DNA of 64,000 nt from an uncultured Oscillospiraceae bacterium (GCA_900548545.1 URKX01000006.1:8171-72170), one strand, 5' to 3'; shown: positions 1-9,195, numbered from the stretch's first letter. Notes: generated by a model not told the origin, from the letters alone. A program made the numbers and translations.

Positions 1-327
1 CAAATCGCACAATTCCTCTGAAGGAAGGTAGGCAGCCGGCACTTCCGGGGTAAAACTGATCAGCACCACACAGGGAACCGGGCGCTCCGCTTTTGGGCAG
101 ACCAACTCAAAGGGGAAAGAAAATCCCCTTCCACAAAGGGTCACCCAAGCCTCCACGGTAAGATGGGTCGCTTTCCCGGCAAGGGCATCCTCCTCCCTAC
201 GGACCACATGGAACTCCAAGGTGTCCGGCTGGGACGGAAGACGGCCATATTCTTCATCCAGCAGCAGCGACAAGGCTTCCTCCCGTGTGTAGGAAGAAAA
301 ACACGGAAGATCGTCAAAAATCATCAT
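1..327 (-). CDS. Partial alpha/beta-hydrolase-like (esterase) protein, N-terminal part
   Basis: An open frame starts at ATG 327 behind AGAGGTG and stays open to the left edge, giving the first 109 residues. It begins MMIFDDLPCFSSYTREEA and contains VPCVVLISFTPEVPAAYLP. I read this as the first strands of an alpha/beta-hydrolase fold of the acetyl- or glucuronoyl-esterase sort; the catalytic Ser, His and Asp would lie outside the window. It is the last visible gene of the sugar operon, 115 bp after the oxidoreductase, which fits removal of ester groups from plant polysaccharide. The family call is tentative; that it is coding is much more secure. Confidence 0.5.
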   Translation of the reverse strand, partial: MMIFDDLPCFSSYTREEALSLLLDEEYGRLPSQPDTLEFHVVRREEDALAGKATHLTVEAWVTLCGRGFSFPFELVCPKAERPVPCVVLISFTPEVPAAYLPSEELCDL

Positions 328-442
328 GGTAAACACCTCTTTCAGCGGACGCGATGGAAATAGAAAGGGTTTTCAATTTTTCCGGCTGTTAGAACGTAAA
401 AGCCGACTTACTTCCATCACACGGAACTTTACCGTTTTTTCT

Positions 443-1621
443 TTATAAAGAATAGCGGAAGGTTCCCCACTCTGTTTCCTGCTCCCGTACAGCGGTGGAC
501 TGCGACAAGGACTCAATCTCCTCAGCAGTTACTTCGCGATTCAGCTTGCCAGAAAGGAAGATGCCCTCACTAACCAGCATGGTCTGCAAAGCCAGCCAAG
601 CGGTATCGTAGCGCTCGGGGAGCTGCCCGGACAAATATGCGATCCAGCACGCTTGGTCATTTTCCAAGAAACGGACAGTGGGGTCATGGAACCCGGCCAT
701 CATGGAATTCTCCCCGACCTTCAAGTCAATATCCACATTGGAGTTATCCTTGGTGGTGAAGAATTTCAGCCCCGGCACAGAACGGCCCATCGCTTGGTCT
801 TGTGTAAGCTTTAAGCCCCCCTTGTCGCCCACCAAAAAGGCCGGTCCAAACTCATCCATATGAATTGCCCACGATTCGATGATATCCAAAGTAAGGCCGT
901 TTTCATACGTGGCCAGCCCTACTCCAAGCTCTTCCACTTCCATGCCGGCCTCACTGGCTGGCTTTCCGCAATAGGGGACTTTTTGATAGGTGTGTCCCGA
1001 AACACGCTCCAGCTTCGGTGTTCCTAAAATGTACAAAAGCTGGGAAATATGGTACACGCCCATATCGTACAAGGCCCCGTGTCCCGCCCAGTGTTTGGAA
1101 ATAAAATCTCTTGAAAACGCTGGAGGCGGCACATCTAAGCCAGGACGCATCAAGCGCCGCAAGCCTACCGACCGGGCGTGATAAACCTGCCCCAGTTCCC
1201 CGCCTTCCACCATTTTTCTGGCAGTGCGGCTTTGAGGGAAAAACATAAAATCCAGATGGATGGAGAGCTCTTTCCCTGATTTTTTTGCTTCCTCATAGAG
1301 AAGCTTTGCGTCCGCGTAAGAACCGGCCATGGGCTTTTCACAATAGCAGTGTTTCCCAGCCCGAAGCACTTCCAAAGACATGGGAACGTGCAGGTTGTTA
1401 TGCAAACACACATCCACGGAATCAATGTCATCGCGCTTCAGCAATTCCCGATAATCCGTGTACAAGTCCTGGACCTTCCATTTTTGGCCCCAGGCTTCCA
1501 GCTTTTTCTTGTCGATATCACAAGCGGCGACTACAGTGGCGTTCGGGATTTTCTCATAACGCTCCATATGCTGATGGGAAATAACACCTGTCCCAATAAT
1601 ACCAATACGAATTTCTTTCAA
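443..1621 (-). CDS. Gfo/Idh/MocA family NAD(P)-dependent oxidoreductase
   Basis: Cytoplasmic sugar or inositol dehydrogenase-type protein of 392 residues. A Rossmann fold opens the protein (IRIGIIGTGVISHQH), the family's EKP motif occurs as CEKPMAGS, and the C-terminal substrate domain carries GALYDMGVYH. The frame extends to a TTG at 1630, but that codon abuts AGGAAGGAG with no spacing; the TTG at 1621 is 9 bases from it and is preferred. It lies between the GH43-like and esterase-like genes, so it probably oxidises or epimerises a sugar released by this locus. The exact substrate cannot be read from sequence. Confidence 0.88.
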   Translation of the reverse strand: MKEIRIGIIGTGVISHQHMERYEKIPNATVVAACDIDKKKLEAWGQKWKVQDLYTDYRELLKRDDIDSVDVCLHNNLHVPMSLEVLRAGKHCYCEKPMAGSYADAKLLYEEAKKSGKELSIHLDFMFFPQSRTARKMVEGGELGQVYHARSVGLRRLMRPGLDVPPPAFSRDFISKHWAGHGALYDMGVYHISQLLYILGTPKLERVSGHTYQKVPYCGKPASEAGMEVEELGVGLATYENGLTLDIIESWAIHMDEFGPAFLVGDKGGLKLTQDQAMGRSVPGLKFFTTKDNSNVDIDLKVGENSMMAGFHDPTVRFLENDQACWIAYLSGQLPERYDTAWLALQTMLVSEGIFLSGKLNREVTAEEIESLSQSTAVREQETEWGTFRYSL

Positions 1622-1645
1622 GTTTAACAACTCCTTCCTAAAAAT

Positions 1646-3184
1646 TTACACCGGCTTCGCTGAAGCGGACACTCCAAAGACTGTAAAATCGAGCAATCCA
1701 GGAGTGACCCCACGGGGATGGCCCGTAATCCGCAGCCGCACCCTTAAAGCAGGCACTGTGGGGAAAGTACGGTAATCAACAGTGAGATCTGTTGTGTTCT
1801 CCCGGGCGTCGACCAAAACCTTCCAGTCATCCGCGGCAAGTTCCTCAGAATACTCCACCACGTATTGATAAGGCCCTACATGAATCCCCGCGTCAAAATC
1901 AAGGCCTATATCCTTCCATAAAATACGGACCGCGGAAATCTGATACATTCCCTGGAGCAGAACCCCAAAACTGGGCTCCTCGTCCCCCTGGGCCGGCTGC
2001 CACCAGGTATGCATAGTCTCATCCACGCCGTACAACGGCAAATGGCCCGGGGCATAGGAAGAAGCCAGTGTGGGCTTAAATACTGTAAGGGGGATCAGGC
2101 CCGCGTCATTGCAGGTCTCCGGGTTTCCTTTTACACCAGGGGCAAACTGGGGATTGGGGAACCCTGTTTTAGCGTATAGGTTCCCCTCCGCGTCAACACC
2201 GACGGGATCCATGCCAATACGGCGCTCCATAATCGCATCCACGCACACAGGGATGGTGTAAAAACACCACATGGTCCCATTAGGCCCATCCACAATAGAC
2301 CCGTGGCCTCCGCCCCGGATAAACCCTTCCCTACTGCGGGAAACCGGGTTCTTCTTTTGAGGGGCAAAGTTTCCCAGCGGGCTGTCCCCCACGTAGGCGC
2401 CCATGGCATAGTTGAAATACTCTGTACCGGAACACGAATAAATCAAATAGTAAGTGTTCCCTATTTTTTTCATCCAGCTTCCTTCGATAAAGCCTTTTTC
2501 CCAATCCTCGTTGGCCGCTCCAAAACGCTCCCACCAGTTCTCAGGATGAAACCGGATCAATACTTTCGGAGTGGTAAGGAACCGGTTAGGCTGGTCAGGG
2601 TCCAGTTCGGCACCCAAAATAGCGGAACCCAATCCCCAATAGAGGTACAGCCTGTCCTCATCCGCAAAAATCATCGGGTCGTTGCACAGGGTTTCCCTGC
2701 CATCGGGCAAAGTCCACTCCCCCACTTCTCTCCAAGGGCCTAAAGGCGAGTCCGCCACATGAAGAGGGGTAGAATTGCAGCTGGCATAATACTTCCCGCG
2801 GAAACGTTCCACAGTGGGGGCCATTGGCGCGCTTAAAGGCATCCACGTTTCATCATAATGCGGTTCCCAATGAACCATGTCATCGGAATCGTATATAACG
2901 CCGCTAGTCGTATACAGATACCAACGGCCGTCCCAAAAGCAAGCCGTGGGATCCGCGGTGGCACGCACATCGTTCTCGGCAATGCGGCCATACTCCTCGT
3001 TTCGGACGTTTTTGTAAAGCAGCTGAACATCCGGAAGATCTGTTCCAACTTCTTGGATCACTTCCGCCTCCGTGAGAAGCTTTTTCCCGGCCCTGCCCCA
3101 ATCTGGCCGGGGAGCAGGACTGCTTTTTGCCCGAAGTGTCGGATAGTCTGGCAGCACGATGGGGTTGCAATAGGTTTTCTCCAT
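1646..3184 (-). CDS. Glycoside hydrolase family 43-like protein with C-terminal F5/8 type C-like module
   Basis: A 512-residue protein with no signal peptide, so probably cytoplasmic. The five-bladed propeller pattern of GH43 is visible: ADPTACFWDGRWYLY supplies the candidate base Asp, NDPMIF the pKa-modulating Asp and FIEGSWMKK the acid Glu. The last 130 or so residues look like a discoidin/F5-8C beta-sandwich used for carbohydrate binding. AGGGGGAG precedes ATG 3184. GH43 enzymes remove arabinose, xylose or galactose from plant polysaccharides. The setting between isomerases and an oxidoreductase suggests imported oligosaccharides are trimmed inside the cell. Linkage specificity is unknown. 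Confidence 0.8.
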   Translation of the reverse strand: MEKTYCNPIVLPDYPTLRAKSSPAPRPDWGRAGKKLLTEAEVIQEVGTDLPDVQLLYKNVRNEEYGRIAENDVRATADPTACFWDGRWYLYTTSGVIYDSDDMVHWEPHYDETWMPLSAPMAPTVERFRGKYYASCNSTPLHVADSPLGPWREVGEWTLPDGRETLCNDPMIFADEDRLYLYWGLGSAILGAELDPDQPNRFLTTPKVLIRFHPENWWERFGAANEDWEKGFIEGSWMKKIGNTYYLIYSCSGTEYFNYAMGAYVGDSPLGNFAPQKKNPVSRSREGFIRGGGHGSIVDGPNGTMWCFYTIPVCVDAIMERRIGMDPVGVDAEGNLYAKTGFPNPQFAPGVKGNPETCNDAGLIPLTVFKPTLASSYAPGHLPLYGVDETMHTWWQPAQGDEEPSFGVLLQGMYQISAVRILWKDIGLDFDAGIHVGPYQYVVEYSEELAADDWKVLVDARENTTDLTVDYRTFPTVPALRVRLRITGHPRGVTPGLLDFTVFGVSASAKPV

Positions 3185-3200
3185 AATCGCTCCCCCTTTT

Positions 3201-4028
3201 TTAAGTATCCGGCAAAACCGAAGGAGGGGCCACTTTCCAGGAACCGTCGTAATTCAAGGGAGCCAACACCCGCCGCGCCTGGGCAAGTTGAAACGCCACA
3301 TTGTTGTATTCATTGGTGGATTTATGGCTTTCAATACTCCAACATCCTTGATAGCCCGCTTCTTTCAGCGGAGGCAGTACCCGGTCAGCATCCATGCAAT
3401 GCTCATAATTCATGTGGATGTGCATGGCTTTGGAGGCAAACCGACGGTCACAGGCGTCCTTCTCCTCCTCCGAGCCAAACCAGTTCCCCAAATGAAGCAG
3501 CAACCCAAAATTAGGTTCGTCCACTCTTTGGAACAATGCTTCAATGAGTTCCGGGTCCCACGAAGCGCCCCAGTGGTTTTCCGGCCCTAATTTTGCCCCA
3601 AATTTGGCAGCGGCACGGCAATATTCCTTGTATTTCCCAGCCACATACTCAATTTGCTCTTCCGAAGCCTGGTCTTCCCGGATTCCCACATCAATGCGGA
3701 TGGTTTTAGCGCCTAAAGCCTTGCCCACCTGGATATACTCCCAGGCGCGCTGCTCGTTTTCCTCCCTTGTTTTAGGGTCATTATCCCAAACATGGGCACG
3801 GTCACAGCAGAAGTTCACAACTTCCAACCCGCGTTCATCAATGGCGTTTTTCACCTTTTGGATATACTCCGCCTCGGTGGAATCCAGCATCCCGTTCCAT
3901 ATATCAGCCGTTTGCAGGTTATACCGATACCGTACCGTTTCTAAATAGCCAAAAATATCCATCGCCCCAATATTCCGCAGCCCATGGAAGGAATAGGACA
4001 TCACGGCGAAATTCGTAAAATCGTTCAT
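3201..4028 (-). CDS. Sugar phosphate isomerase/epimerase (AP endonuclease 2-type TIM barrel)
   Basis: A 275-residue xylose-isomerase-like TIM barrel. Metal-binding acidic and histidine residues are visible in LGPENHWGASW, LHLGNWFG and CWSIESHK, in the order expected for the family. AAGGAGG precedes ATG 4028 and the stop is 16 bp before the GH43-like gene. Members are hexulose epimerases, inosose dehydratases or keto-sugar isomerases, so the reaction is not determined. It is a distant relative of the next gene upstream, and the two probably perform successive or alternative isomerisations in one pathway. Confidence 0.83.
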   Translation of the reverse strand: MNDFTNFAVMSYSFHGLRNIGAMDIFGYLETVRYRYNLQTADIWNGMLDSTEAEYIQKVKNAIDERGLEVVNFCCDRAHVWDNDPKTREENEQRAWEYIQVGKALGAKTIRIDVGIREDQASEEQIEYVAGKYKEYCRAAAKFGAKLGPENHWGASWDPELIEALFQRVDEPNFGLLLHLGNWFGSEEEKDACDRRFASKAMHIHMNYEHCMDADRVLPPLKEAGYQGCWSIESHKSTNEYNNVAFQLAQARRVLAPLNYDGSWKVAPPSVLPDT

Positions 4029-4099
4029 TTTTTCGCTCCTCCTTAAAAACTTTCGAAAACTTCCGAACCCTGGCGTGCTCCGGAGTAAATGAGTTAATT

Positions 4100-5071
4100 T
4101 TACTTCTCTTGGAAATAAGTGTCGATCAATTCCTTTGTGCGGATAACATTCTCAAAGTCTTTACCGCAAGCGCCGTTACACTCGATGGAATACCACCCGG
4201 TAAAATGATGCTTATGGGCAATTTCCGCCATCCGCTTAAAGTCGGTGTGGGAATCGCACCCCTCCCCATATTCCGGGGAAAAAGCGTAAGTCTTCACGTG
4301 CGTGCACAGTGGCTTCCCGCAGGAGAACATCAGATCGATCCCCCGGTACATATCCTCTCCCAAGTGGAAATTCCCAAAGTCCGGCGTCAATTGGAAATTC
4401 GGGTGATTGACACCTTTGAAGATTGCCTCACAGGCTTCCGGCTGCCGTGTAGCGCCCCCATGGTTCTCCATCGTGATAACCACATTTTTCTGGGCCCCAT
4501 ACTCAGCAAGCTTTTGGTAGGAGTCAATGCAAATGCTAAAGTCCAACTGGCCGTTGTCATCATAGTTGATATGTCCCGAATTGATCCGCACGCTGGGGGA
4601 ACCAAGTTCCGCCGCGATATCAATCCACATCTTCATCATTTCCAAGTCAGCCATACGCTCTTCCTGATTGGGATTCCCAATATCTCCAAAGTCAACCGGC
4701 ATATTGCACACTTCTAGATTATAACGCTCTAAAAGCTCCTTGATCTTTGGAATAGACGAAGGCCTGGTACGCCCCACCCGAGACATCTGCTCAAGCAAAG
4801 CTTTCATCTTTTCCGGATCCATCTTATGGATAGGGGTTTCCCCTGGTGTAACGGAAGTTCCGTCCGGCAGCAGGGGGTCCGGGCTTTTGTCTGGATCTCT
4901 GGGTCCCATGGGGCTGTGGGCCGCCTGATCGGTGATATTGAACGCGACAATTTCCACCCCGTCCAGCCCCAGGTCATGGATCGTTTGGAACAGACTTTCC
5001 AAATCGGGCATCTTCTCACTGTATAAAATATTTGAAAAGCTGTAAGTCGATACAGCAACCTTGTTTCTCAT
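4100..5071 (-). CDS. Sugar phosphate isomerase/epimerase (TIM barrel), second copy
   Basis: A 323-residue member of the same TIM-barrel superfamily as the downstream gene, but longer and divergent. Likely metal-site segments are VVITMENHGGA, PDFGNFHLGED and WYSIECNG. Relative to its neighbour it carries an extra proline-rich segment at about residues 55-75. GGAAGAAGG precedes ATG 5071. It lies 102 bp after the permease gene and 71 bp before the other epimerase, on the same strand, so co-transcription is likely. Substrate unknown; a role in keto-sugar or inositol-like metabolism with the adjacent oxidoreductase is inference. Confidence 0.82.
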   Translation of the reverse strand: MRNKVAVSTYSFSNILYSEKMPDLESLFQTIHDLGLDGVEIVAFNITDQAAHSPMGPRDPDKSPDPLLPDGTSVTPGETPIHKMDPEKMKALLEQMSRVGRTRPSSIPKIKELLERYNLEVCNMPVDFGDIGNPNQEERMADLEMMKMWIDIAAELGSPSVRINSGHINYDDNGQLDFSICIDSYQKLAEYGAQKNVVITMENHGGATRQPEACEAIFKGVNHPNFQLTPDFGNFHLGEDMYRGIDLMFSCGKPLCTHVKTYAFSPEYGEGCDSHTDFKRMAEIAHKHHFTGWYSIECNGACGKDFENVIRTKELIDTYFQEK

Positions 5072-5173
5072 GGTACCTTCTTCCTTTCTTGCCTATAGTC
5101 AATATAGAAATATCCGCGCCATAGCGGCGGTTCGGGGGAGAAAATCGAATCTTTCGAATTTCTTCCAGAACCC

Positions 5174-6061
5174 TCAGCCCTTTACAGCTCCGATCATTAC
5201 GCCTTTGGTAAAATACTTTTGGATAAAGGGGTAGAAGCACATAATAGGGACGGTGCTTACCACTATCGTGCAGTATTTTACCAACTTCCGTTCTAGCTGG
5301 GCGTTTTTTACGGCGTCGGCACTGCTGGTCATCACGGACGTATCATTCAGTAAAAGGATTTCCCGCAATATCAGCTGCAACGGGAACTTTTCCCGGTCCT
5401 TTAAATAAATCATCGCGGGGAACCAGGAATTCCAGATGCCAACCGCGTAATATAAAAGAATCACGGCGATGGTGGCTTTGCTCAGCGGGACAATGATGCG
5501 GAACATGATCGTCCATTCGCTGGCGCCGTCCAGCTTTGCAGATTCTTCCAAAGAAGCGGGTACTTCCATAAACCCGGTACGCATGATGATTAAATTAAAT
5601 ACTGAAATGGCTGAAGGGATAATCACCGCCCACCGGGAGTTATACAACCCCAGATTGCGCACTACCATGTAGGTGGGCACCATACCGCCATTAAACAGCA
5701 TCGTAAAGGAGATAATCAGCATGAACCTATTGCGGTACTGAAAGCTTTTCCGGGATAGGCAGTAGGCCCCGATAATGGTCATTACAATACTGATGGTGGT
5801 ACCTACGATTACATAAAACGCGGTGTTCGCATAGCCAGTGAGGATATTGGGGCTGCTTAGCACGATTTTGTAACCGCCCAAAGTAGGCTCTCCCAAGGGA
5901 ACGCCCACAAGGCCTGTGTGAGTGGCCAAAACTTTCGCTTCGGAAAAGGACGCCATAATCACATGCCACACCGGCAGGATAAACACCAGCGCCATCAGCC
6001 CGAGAAACAAATAGAGGAAAACCAGGAATATGATCCGGCTGGGAGATCTTTTTGAATTCAT
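5174..6061 (-). CDS. Carbohydrate ABC transporter permease, LplC/YtcP-like
   Basis: A 295-residue integral membrane protein of the MalG-type permease family. The first membrane helix begins IFLVFLYLFLGLMALVF and the cytoplasmic EAA loop reads EESAKLDGASEWTIMF, the site that contacts the ATPase. It is the second permease of the importer formed with the upstream permease and the lipoprotein. AAAGGGAG lies before the ATG. No ATP-binding subunit is encoded in the operon, which is common for this subfamily because a shared MsmK/MsmX-type ATPase usually serves several systems. Confidence 0.92.
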   Translation of the reverse strand: MNSKRSPSRIIFLVFLYLFLGLMALVFILPVWHVIMASFSEAKVLATHTGLVGVPLGEPTLGGYKIVLSSPNILTGYANTAFYVIVGTTISIVMTIIGAYCLSRKSFQYRNRFMLIISFTMLFNGGMVPTYMVVRNLGLYNSRWAVIIPSAISVFNLIIMRTGFMEVPASLEESAKLDGASEWTIMFRIIVPLSKATIAVILLYYAVGIWNSWFPAMIYLKDREKFPLQLILREILLLNDTSVMTSSADAVKNAQLERKLVKYCTIVVSTVPIMCFYPFIQKYFTKGVMIGAVKG

Positions 6062-6082
6062 AAATATGTTGCACTCCCTTTC

Positions 6083-6982
6083 TCAGAACAAGCTGGTATC
6101 GGAAAACTTCCGGCTCAATTTGTTGGAAAGCACCAGCAGGGTGGTGTTGATCAGCGAATTGAACAGCCCCACTGCTGTGGAGTAGCTGTAATTGAATTCC
6201 TGCAAACCTTTGCGGTACACATAGGAGGAAATGACATCCGCGGTTTCAAAGGTATTGGTGGAGTACAGAAGGATAATCTTTTCGTAGCCCACCGCGAACA
6301 TCGAACCCATGCGCAGAATCAAGAGGATAATGATGGTGGAAGCGATTCCCGGCAATGTCACATGGAGGGTTTGCTTCCAGCGGTTCGCGCCATCCAGGGC
6401 GGCCGCCTCGTACAGCCCCTGGTCAATCCCCGAAAGAGCGGCCAGGTAGATGATGCTGTTAAACCCGATGCCCTGCCACATATCACTGAGCACATAGATT
6501 GTTCGGAAATACTCGGGCTGCCCCAAATAGTTGATCCGCTCGCCGCCCAATCTCACGATCAAATCGGTAATCACGCCGTCAGATGCGGTAAAGTCGGCGA
6601 TGATGCCGCAGACGATGACCACCGAAATAAAGTACGGCAGGTAGCTCACTGTTTGCACCGTCTTTTTAAAGGCTTTGTTGCCCACCTCGTTTAAGAGCAA
6701 CGCGAATAAAATAGGGGCTGGGAAACCAAAAATCAGATTCAGCACGCTGATAAGCAGCGTGTTGCGGATAAGACGCCCAAAATAGACGCTGCCGAAAAAG
6801 TCGGCGAAGTGCTGAAATCCTACCCATTCACTGTGAAAAAAGCCTCCCTTGGGAGTATAATTTTGAAAGGCCATTACCAAACCGCCCATGGGGACATAGG
6901 CGAAAATGATAAAAAACGCCATCACAGGAATCATGAGCAGGTAGATACCTTTATTTCTCTTGATATCGTTTAGGAATTTCAT
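6083..6982 (-). CDS. Carbohydrate ABC transporter permease, LplB-like
   Basis: A 299-residue MalF-type permease with about six predicted membrane helices. The EAA loop is EAAALDGANRWKQTLHVTLP. A longer frame begins at TTG 7021 but has no good Shine-Dalgarno and runs through a stem-loop; ATG 6982 has GGAGAGGG at proper spacing and starts MKFLNDIKRNKG, typical for the family. It lies 21 bp before the LplC-like gene and is separated from the binding-protein gene by a strong hairpin, so it is probably made in smaller amounts than the lipoprotein. Confidence 0.92.
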   Translation of the reverse strand: MKFLNDIKRNKGIYLLMIPVMAFFIIFAYVPMGGLVMAFQNYTPKGGFFHSEWVGFQHFADFFGSVYFGRLIRNTLLISVLNLIFGFPAPILFALLLNEVGNKAFKKTVQTVSYLPYFISVVIVCGIIADFTASDGVITDLIVRLGGERINYLGQPEYFRTIYVLSDMWQGIGFNSIIYLAALSGIDQGLYEAAALDGANRWKQTLHVTLPGIASTIIILLILRMGSMFAVGYEKIILLYSTNTFETADVISSYVYRKGLQEFNYSYSTAVGLFNSLINTTLLVLSNKLSRKFSDTSLF

Positions 6983-7024
6983 AGAAGTATCCCTCTCCAA
7001 AAAAGATTCCTTCGGCTTCAAGCC

Positions 7025-7050
7025 GCGCGCTCCCGGAAACGGGAGCGCGC
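7025..7050 (-). terminator. Stem-loop between binding-protein and permease genes
   Basis: A perfect 11-bp GC-rich stem (GCGCGCTCCCG with its complement) closes a four-base loop. A smaller CGGC/GCCG hairpin and a run of T follow on the minus strand. It probably acts as a partial terminator or 3' stabiliser that leaves more binding-protein mRNA than permease mRNA. Confidence 0.55.
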
Positions 7051-7069
7051 AACCAGAAACCTTGCTTTT

Positions 7070-8743
7070 TTATCTTGCGTTCCAGCGGTCAAGGGCCGCC
7101 TGATAGATCGCGATAGCGTCTTCCACGCCCATGGATTTCATCGTTTCAACAAACGCGTCGTAGTTGTCCAAGGGTTCGTCGCCCAGGATGAACTTGGTGG
7201 TCATCTCGGACACGTAAGTATCCAGGTCGCCCATGATGGTGCTAAACTGGTTGCCTTCCTCGTTGGTCAGGCTGACGTTGGGCATCACGTAGTCGCCGTC
7301 GGCGTTGGAAGGCCAAATGTCGTTGATGGCATCCAGAGCCTTTTCGCTGACGCCCTGCAGCTCACGGTCCCACTGATAGATACCAGGCGACCGCCAGGTG
7401 TACTTAATCAGCGCGTCGGAGAAGGAGAAGCCGTCGGGGTTCTTGAGGATCAGGTCGGTGTACTGGGGCTTGCCATCCACCATGGTATAGGTGACGCCTT
7501 CTTCCCCGTAGTAGGAGGAAAGGGAAACGTCTTCCTGAGAGCCGCGGTTCAGCCAGGCAAGGGCCAGCTCGGGGTTCTCGCAAGCGGTGGAAATGCTGAA
7601 ACCACCGTTGCCGCGGGTGAAGTTGTACTGCCGCAGATGGAGCTGGTCGCCCTCGTTTTTAACGGGAGCGGGCACCGCCACCACGTCGATATTGGGGTCT
7701 TCCGAAACCATGTTGTGGACTTCCAGCAAGGTGTAGATATCAGGCCACGCGCCGGAAGCGCCCGTATCCGCCAGAGTGCTGGGCACTTGGGTATCGGTGG
7801 TGCGGGTGTAATAATCGGGATCCAGCAGGCCTTCCGCGTACCACTTGTTCAGCATGGTGAGGTACTCACGGTAACCCTCTTCATAAGGGCCGTACTTCAC
7901 AGTGCCGTCCACCTGATAGAAAGGAGCCTTCGCGGCGAGTCCCAAAGTACCCACGCCGTAACCGGCAGCGAACACACCGAACATATCAGAAGCCTTGCAG
8001 TTTAGCCACAGGGGGGCGGTGGCGCCCTTCTGCTCTTTAAAGGCTTTCAGCATCTCGTACCAGTCGTCATAGGTGACCGGGGTATCCAGGCCGCAATCGT
8101 CCAGCCAGTCCTGCCGGACCGCCATGCCGTACCAGGGGCCCTGATCGGGGACGTTTACCATGAATACTTCCGCGTAGTTGCCGCCGTCCGTCACGCAGTC
8201 CCGCAGCAAGTTCTCATCCTTGTTGATCAGCTTCCAGTAATCGGGGGCGTAGGTCTCCATCATGTCGTTAAAAGCGATAATCACGCCGTCTTCCACGGCT
8301 TTGTCAATACCGCCCACGTAACGCTGGTCGATCCCGTTAATCAGGTCCGGATACTCGCCGGAGGTGATCATCAGGTTGAAGGATTCCGTCTCCTGCCCGG
8401 CAGCGGGGATGTCCCACTCGATGTGGACGTTGGTGGCCTCCTCCCAGGCCTGCAACACGGGGATGTCGTTATAGGTGACGATACCAAGAGCAGGGTTGCT
8501 GGAGGGAGGGGTGTTCCAAGCCGTAAGGGTTACAGGCTCGTCCAAGGGGAAGGTGATACCGGTGTCGCCCTCTTCCGCGCCGCCGCCCTCTTCCCCACCG
8601 GACTCTTCTGTGGAAGTGGTGCTGGCGGGCTTGCTGCCTTCGGAACTGCTGCCGTTGTCCCCGCCGCAAGCGGTGAACAGGGAAAGGCACAGCGCCAAAG
8701 CCAGCAAGAGAGCCAAAATCTTTTTTGCTTTCGTCGCTTTCAT
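7070..8743 (-). CDS. Extracellular solute-binding lipoprotein of a sugar ABC importer (LplA/YtcQ-like)
   Basis: A 557-residue lipoprotein that captures the oligosaccharide for the two downstream permeases. The signal peptide is basic then hydrophobic (MKATKAKKILALLLALAL) and ends in a lipobox LFTAC with lipidated Cys26. A Ser/Gly/Glu-rich linker follows, then the two-lobed binding domain of the family that pairs with LplB and LplC. ATG 8743 has GAGGAG eight bases upstream; the longer frame to 8842 would bury the signal peptide and is rejected. It is the first gene of the operon, downstream of a strong promoter and structured leader. Confidence 0.92.
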   Translation of the reverse strand: MKATKAKKILALLLALALCLSLFTACGGDNGSSSEGSKPASTTSTEESGGEEGGGAEEGDTGITFPLDEPVTLTAWNTPPSSNPALGIVTYNDIPVLQAWEEATNVHIEWDIPAAGQETESFNLMITSGEYPDLINGIDQRYVGGIDKAVEDGVIIAFNDMMETYAPDYWKLINKDENLLRDCVTDGGNYAEVFMVNVPDQGPWYGMAVRQDWLDDCGLDTPVTYDDWYEMLKAFKEQKGATAPLWLNCKASDMFGVFAAGYGVGTLGLAAKAPFYQVDGTVKYGPYEEGYREYLTMLNKWYAEGLLDPDYYTRTTDTQVPSTLADTGASGAWPDIYTLLEVHNMVSEDPNIDVVAVPAPVKNEGDQLHLRQYNFTRGNGGFSISTACENPELALAWLNRGSQEDVSLSSYYGEEGVTYTMVDGKPQYTDLILKNPDGFSFSDALIKYTWRSPGIYQWDRELQGVSEKALDAINDIWPSNADGDYVMPNVSLTNEEGNQFSTIMGDLDTYVSEMTTKFILGDEPLDNYDAFVETMKSMGVEDAIAIYQAALDRWNAR

Positions 8744-8878
8744 GTTTCTTACTCCTCTCAACGAGAATTTATTGATTATCCATCCCGCTTTCCGGCGGGT
8801 GGGTAATTCCGAAAAACGCTTATTTCCCGTGGGATCCGGCACAACCGGGCTGCCAACACCCTGGGATAAGCAAGAAGC

Positions 8879-8930
8879 TTTTGTGTTTCATTTACCCAAA
8901 TGAAACACAAAAAGAGGCTAGCCTCTTTTT
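8879..8930. promoter_or_regulatory. Two overlapping inverted repeats in the sugar-operon leader
   Basis: 8909-8930 is a perfect 22-bp palindrome (half AAAAAGAGGCT). 8879-8912 is a perfect 15-bp inverted repeat (half TTTTGTGTTTCATTT) with a 4-base loop. They share 8909-8912, the T-run in RNA, so the two hairpins compete. In the mRNA the palindrome comes first, about 17 bases after the predicted start. It could be an attenuator pair or a DNA operator placed as a roadblock. Confidence 0.6.
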
Positions 8931-8953
8931 GGCAACGCGCTAGGTTCTTGTAC

Positions 8954-8982
8954 ATAATAGCACCCAATTATAAATATGTCAA
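8954..8982 (-). promoter_or_regulatory. Sigma-A promoter of the carbohydrate operon
   Basis: On the minus strand TTGACA (8977-8982) is followed after exactly 17 bases by TATTAT (8954-8959). This is near consensus and predicts a start near 8947 and a leader of about 200 nt before the lipoprotein gene. Confidence 0.8.
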
Positions 8983-9100
8983 TTCTTTTTTATTTATTTT
9001 TCTCAATAAGCTTAGAAGGGTATGCAAGGCATCGCGCCAATACAAGAAAAGGCGCGGAATAAGCCGAGCCGCCCCGCAACCCCATCGATACGCCCGGAAA

Positions 9101-9149
9101 TAAAAAAGGGAGTATCCAAAAAGCTTTAACAGCTTTTCTGAATACTCCC
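9101..9149 (-). terminator. Intrinsic terminator upstream of the sugar-operon promoter
   Basis: GGGAGTAT and ATACTCCC form the outer stem, with AAAGCT/AGCTTT inside. A run of six T follows on the minus strand. It is a second stop after the one beside tRNA-Pro and insulates the sugar operon. Confidence 0.75.
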
Positions 9150-9195
9150 TATCGGTTTCCGCTGTGGAAAGACGCCTCCGGCGCGGGCTTCTTCA

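Noticed and set aside
8930..8947. cre site for CcpA near the sugar-operon start (GCAACGCGC)
   Set aside because: Only the CG core and some flanking bases agree with the consensus; too degenerate to call.
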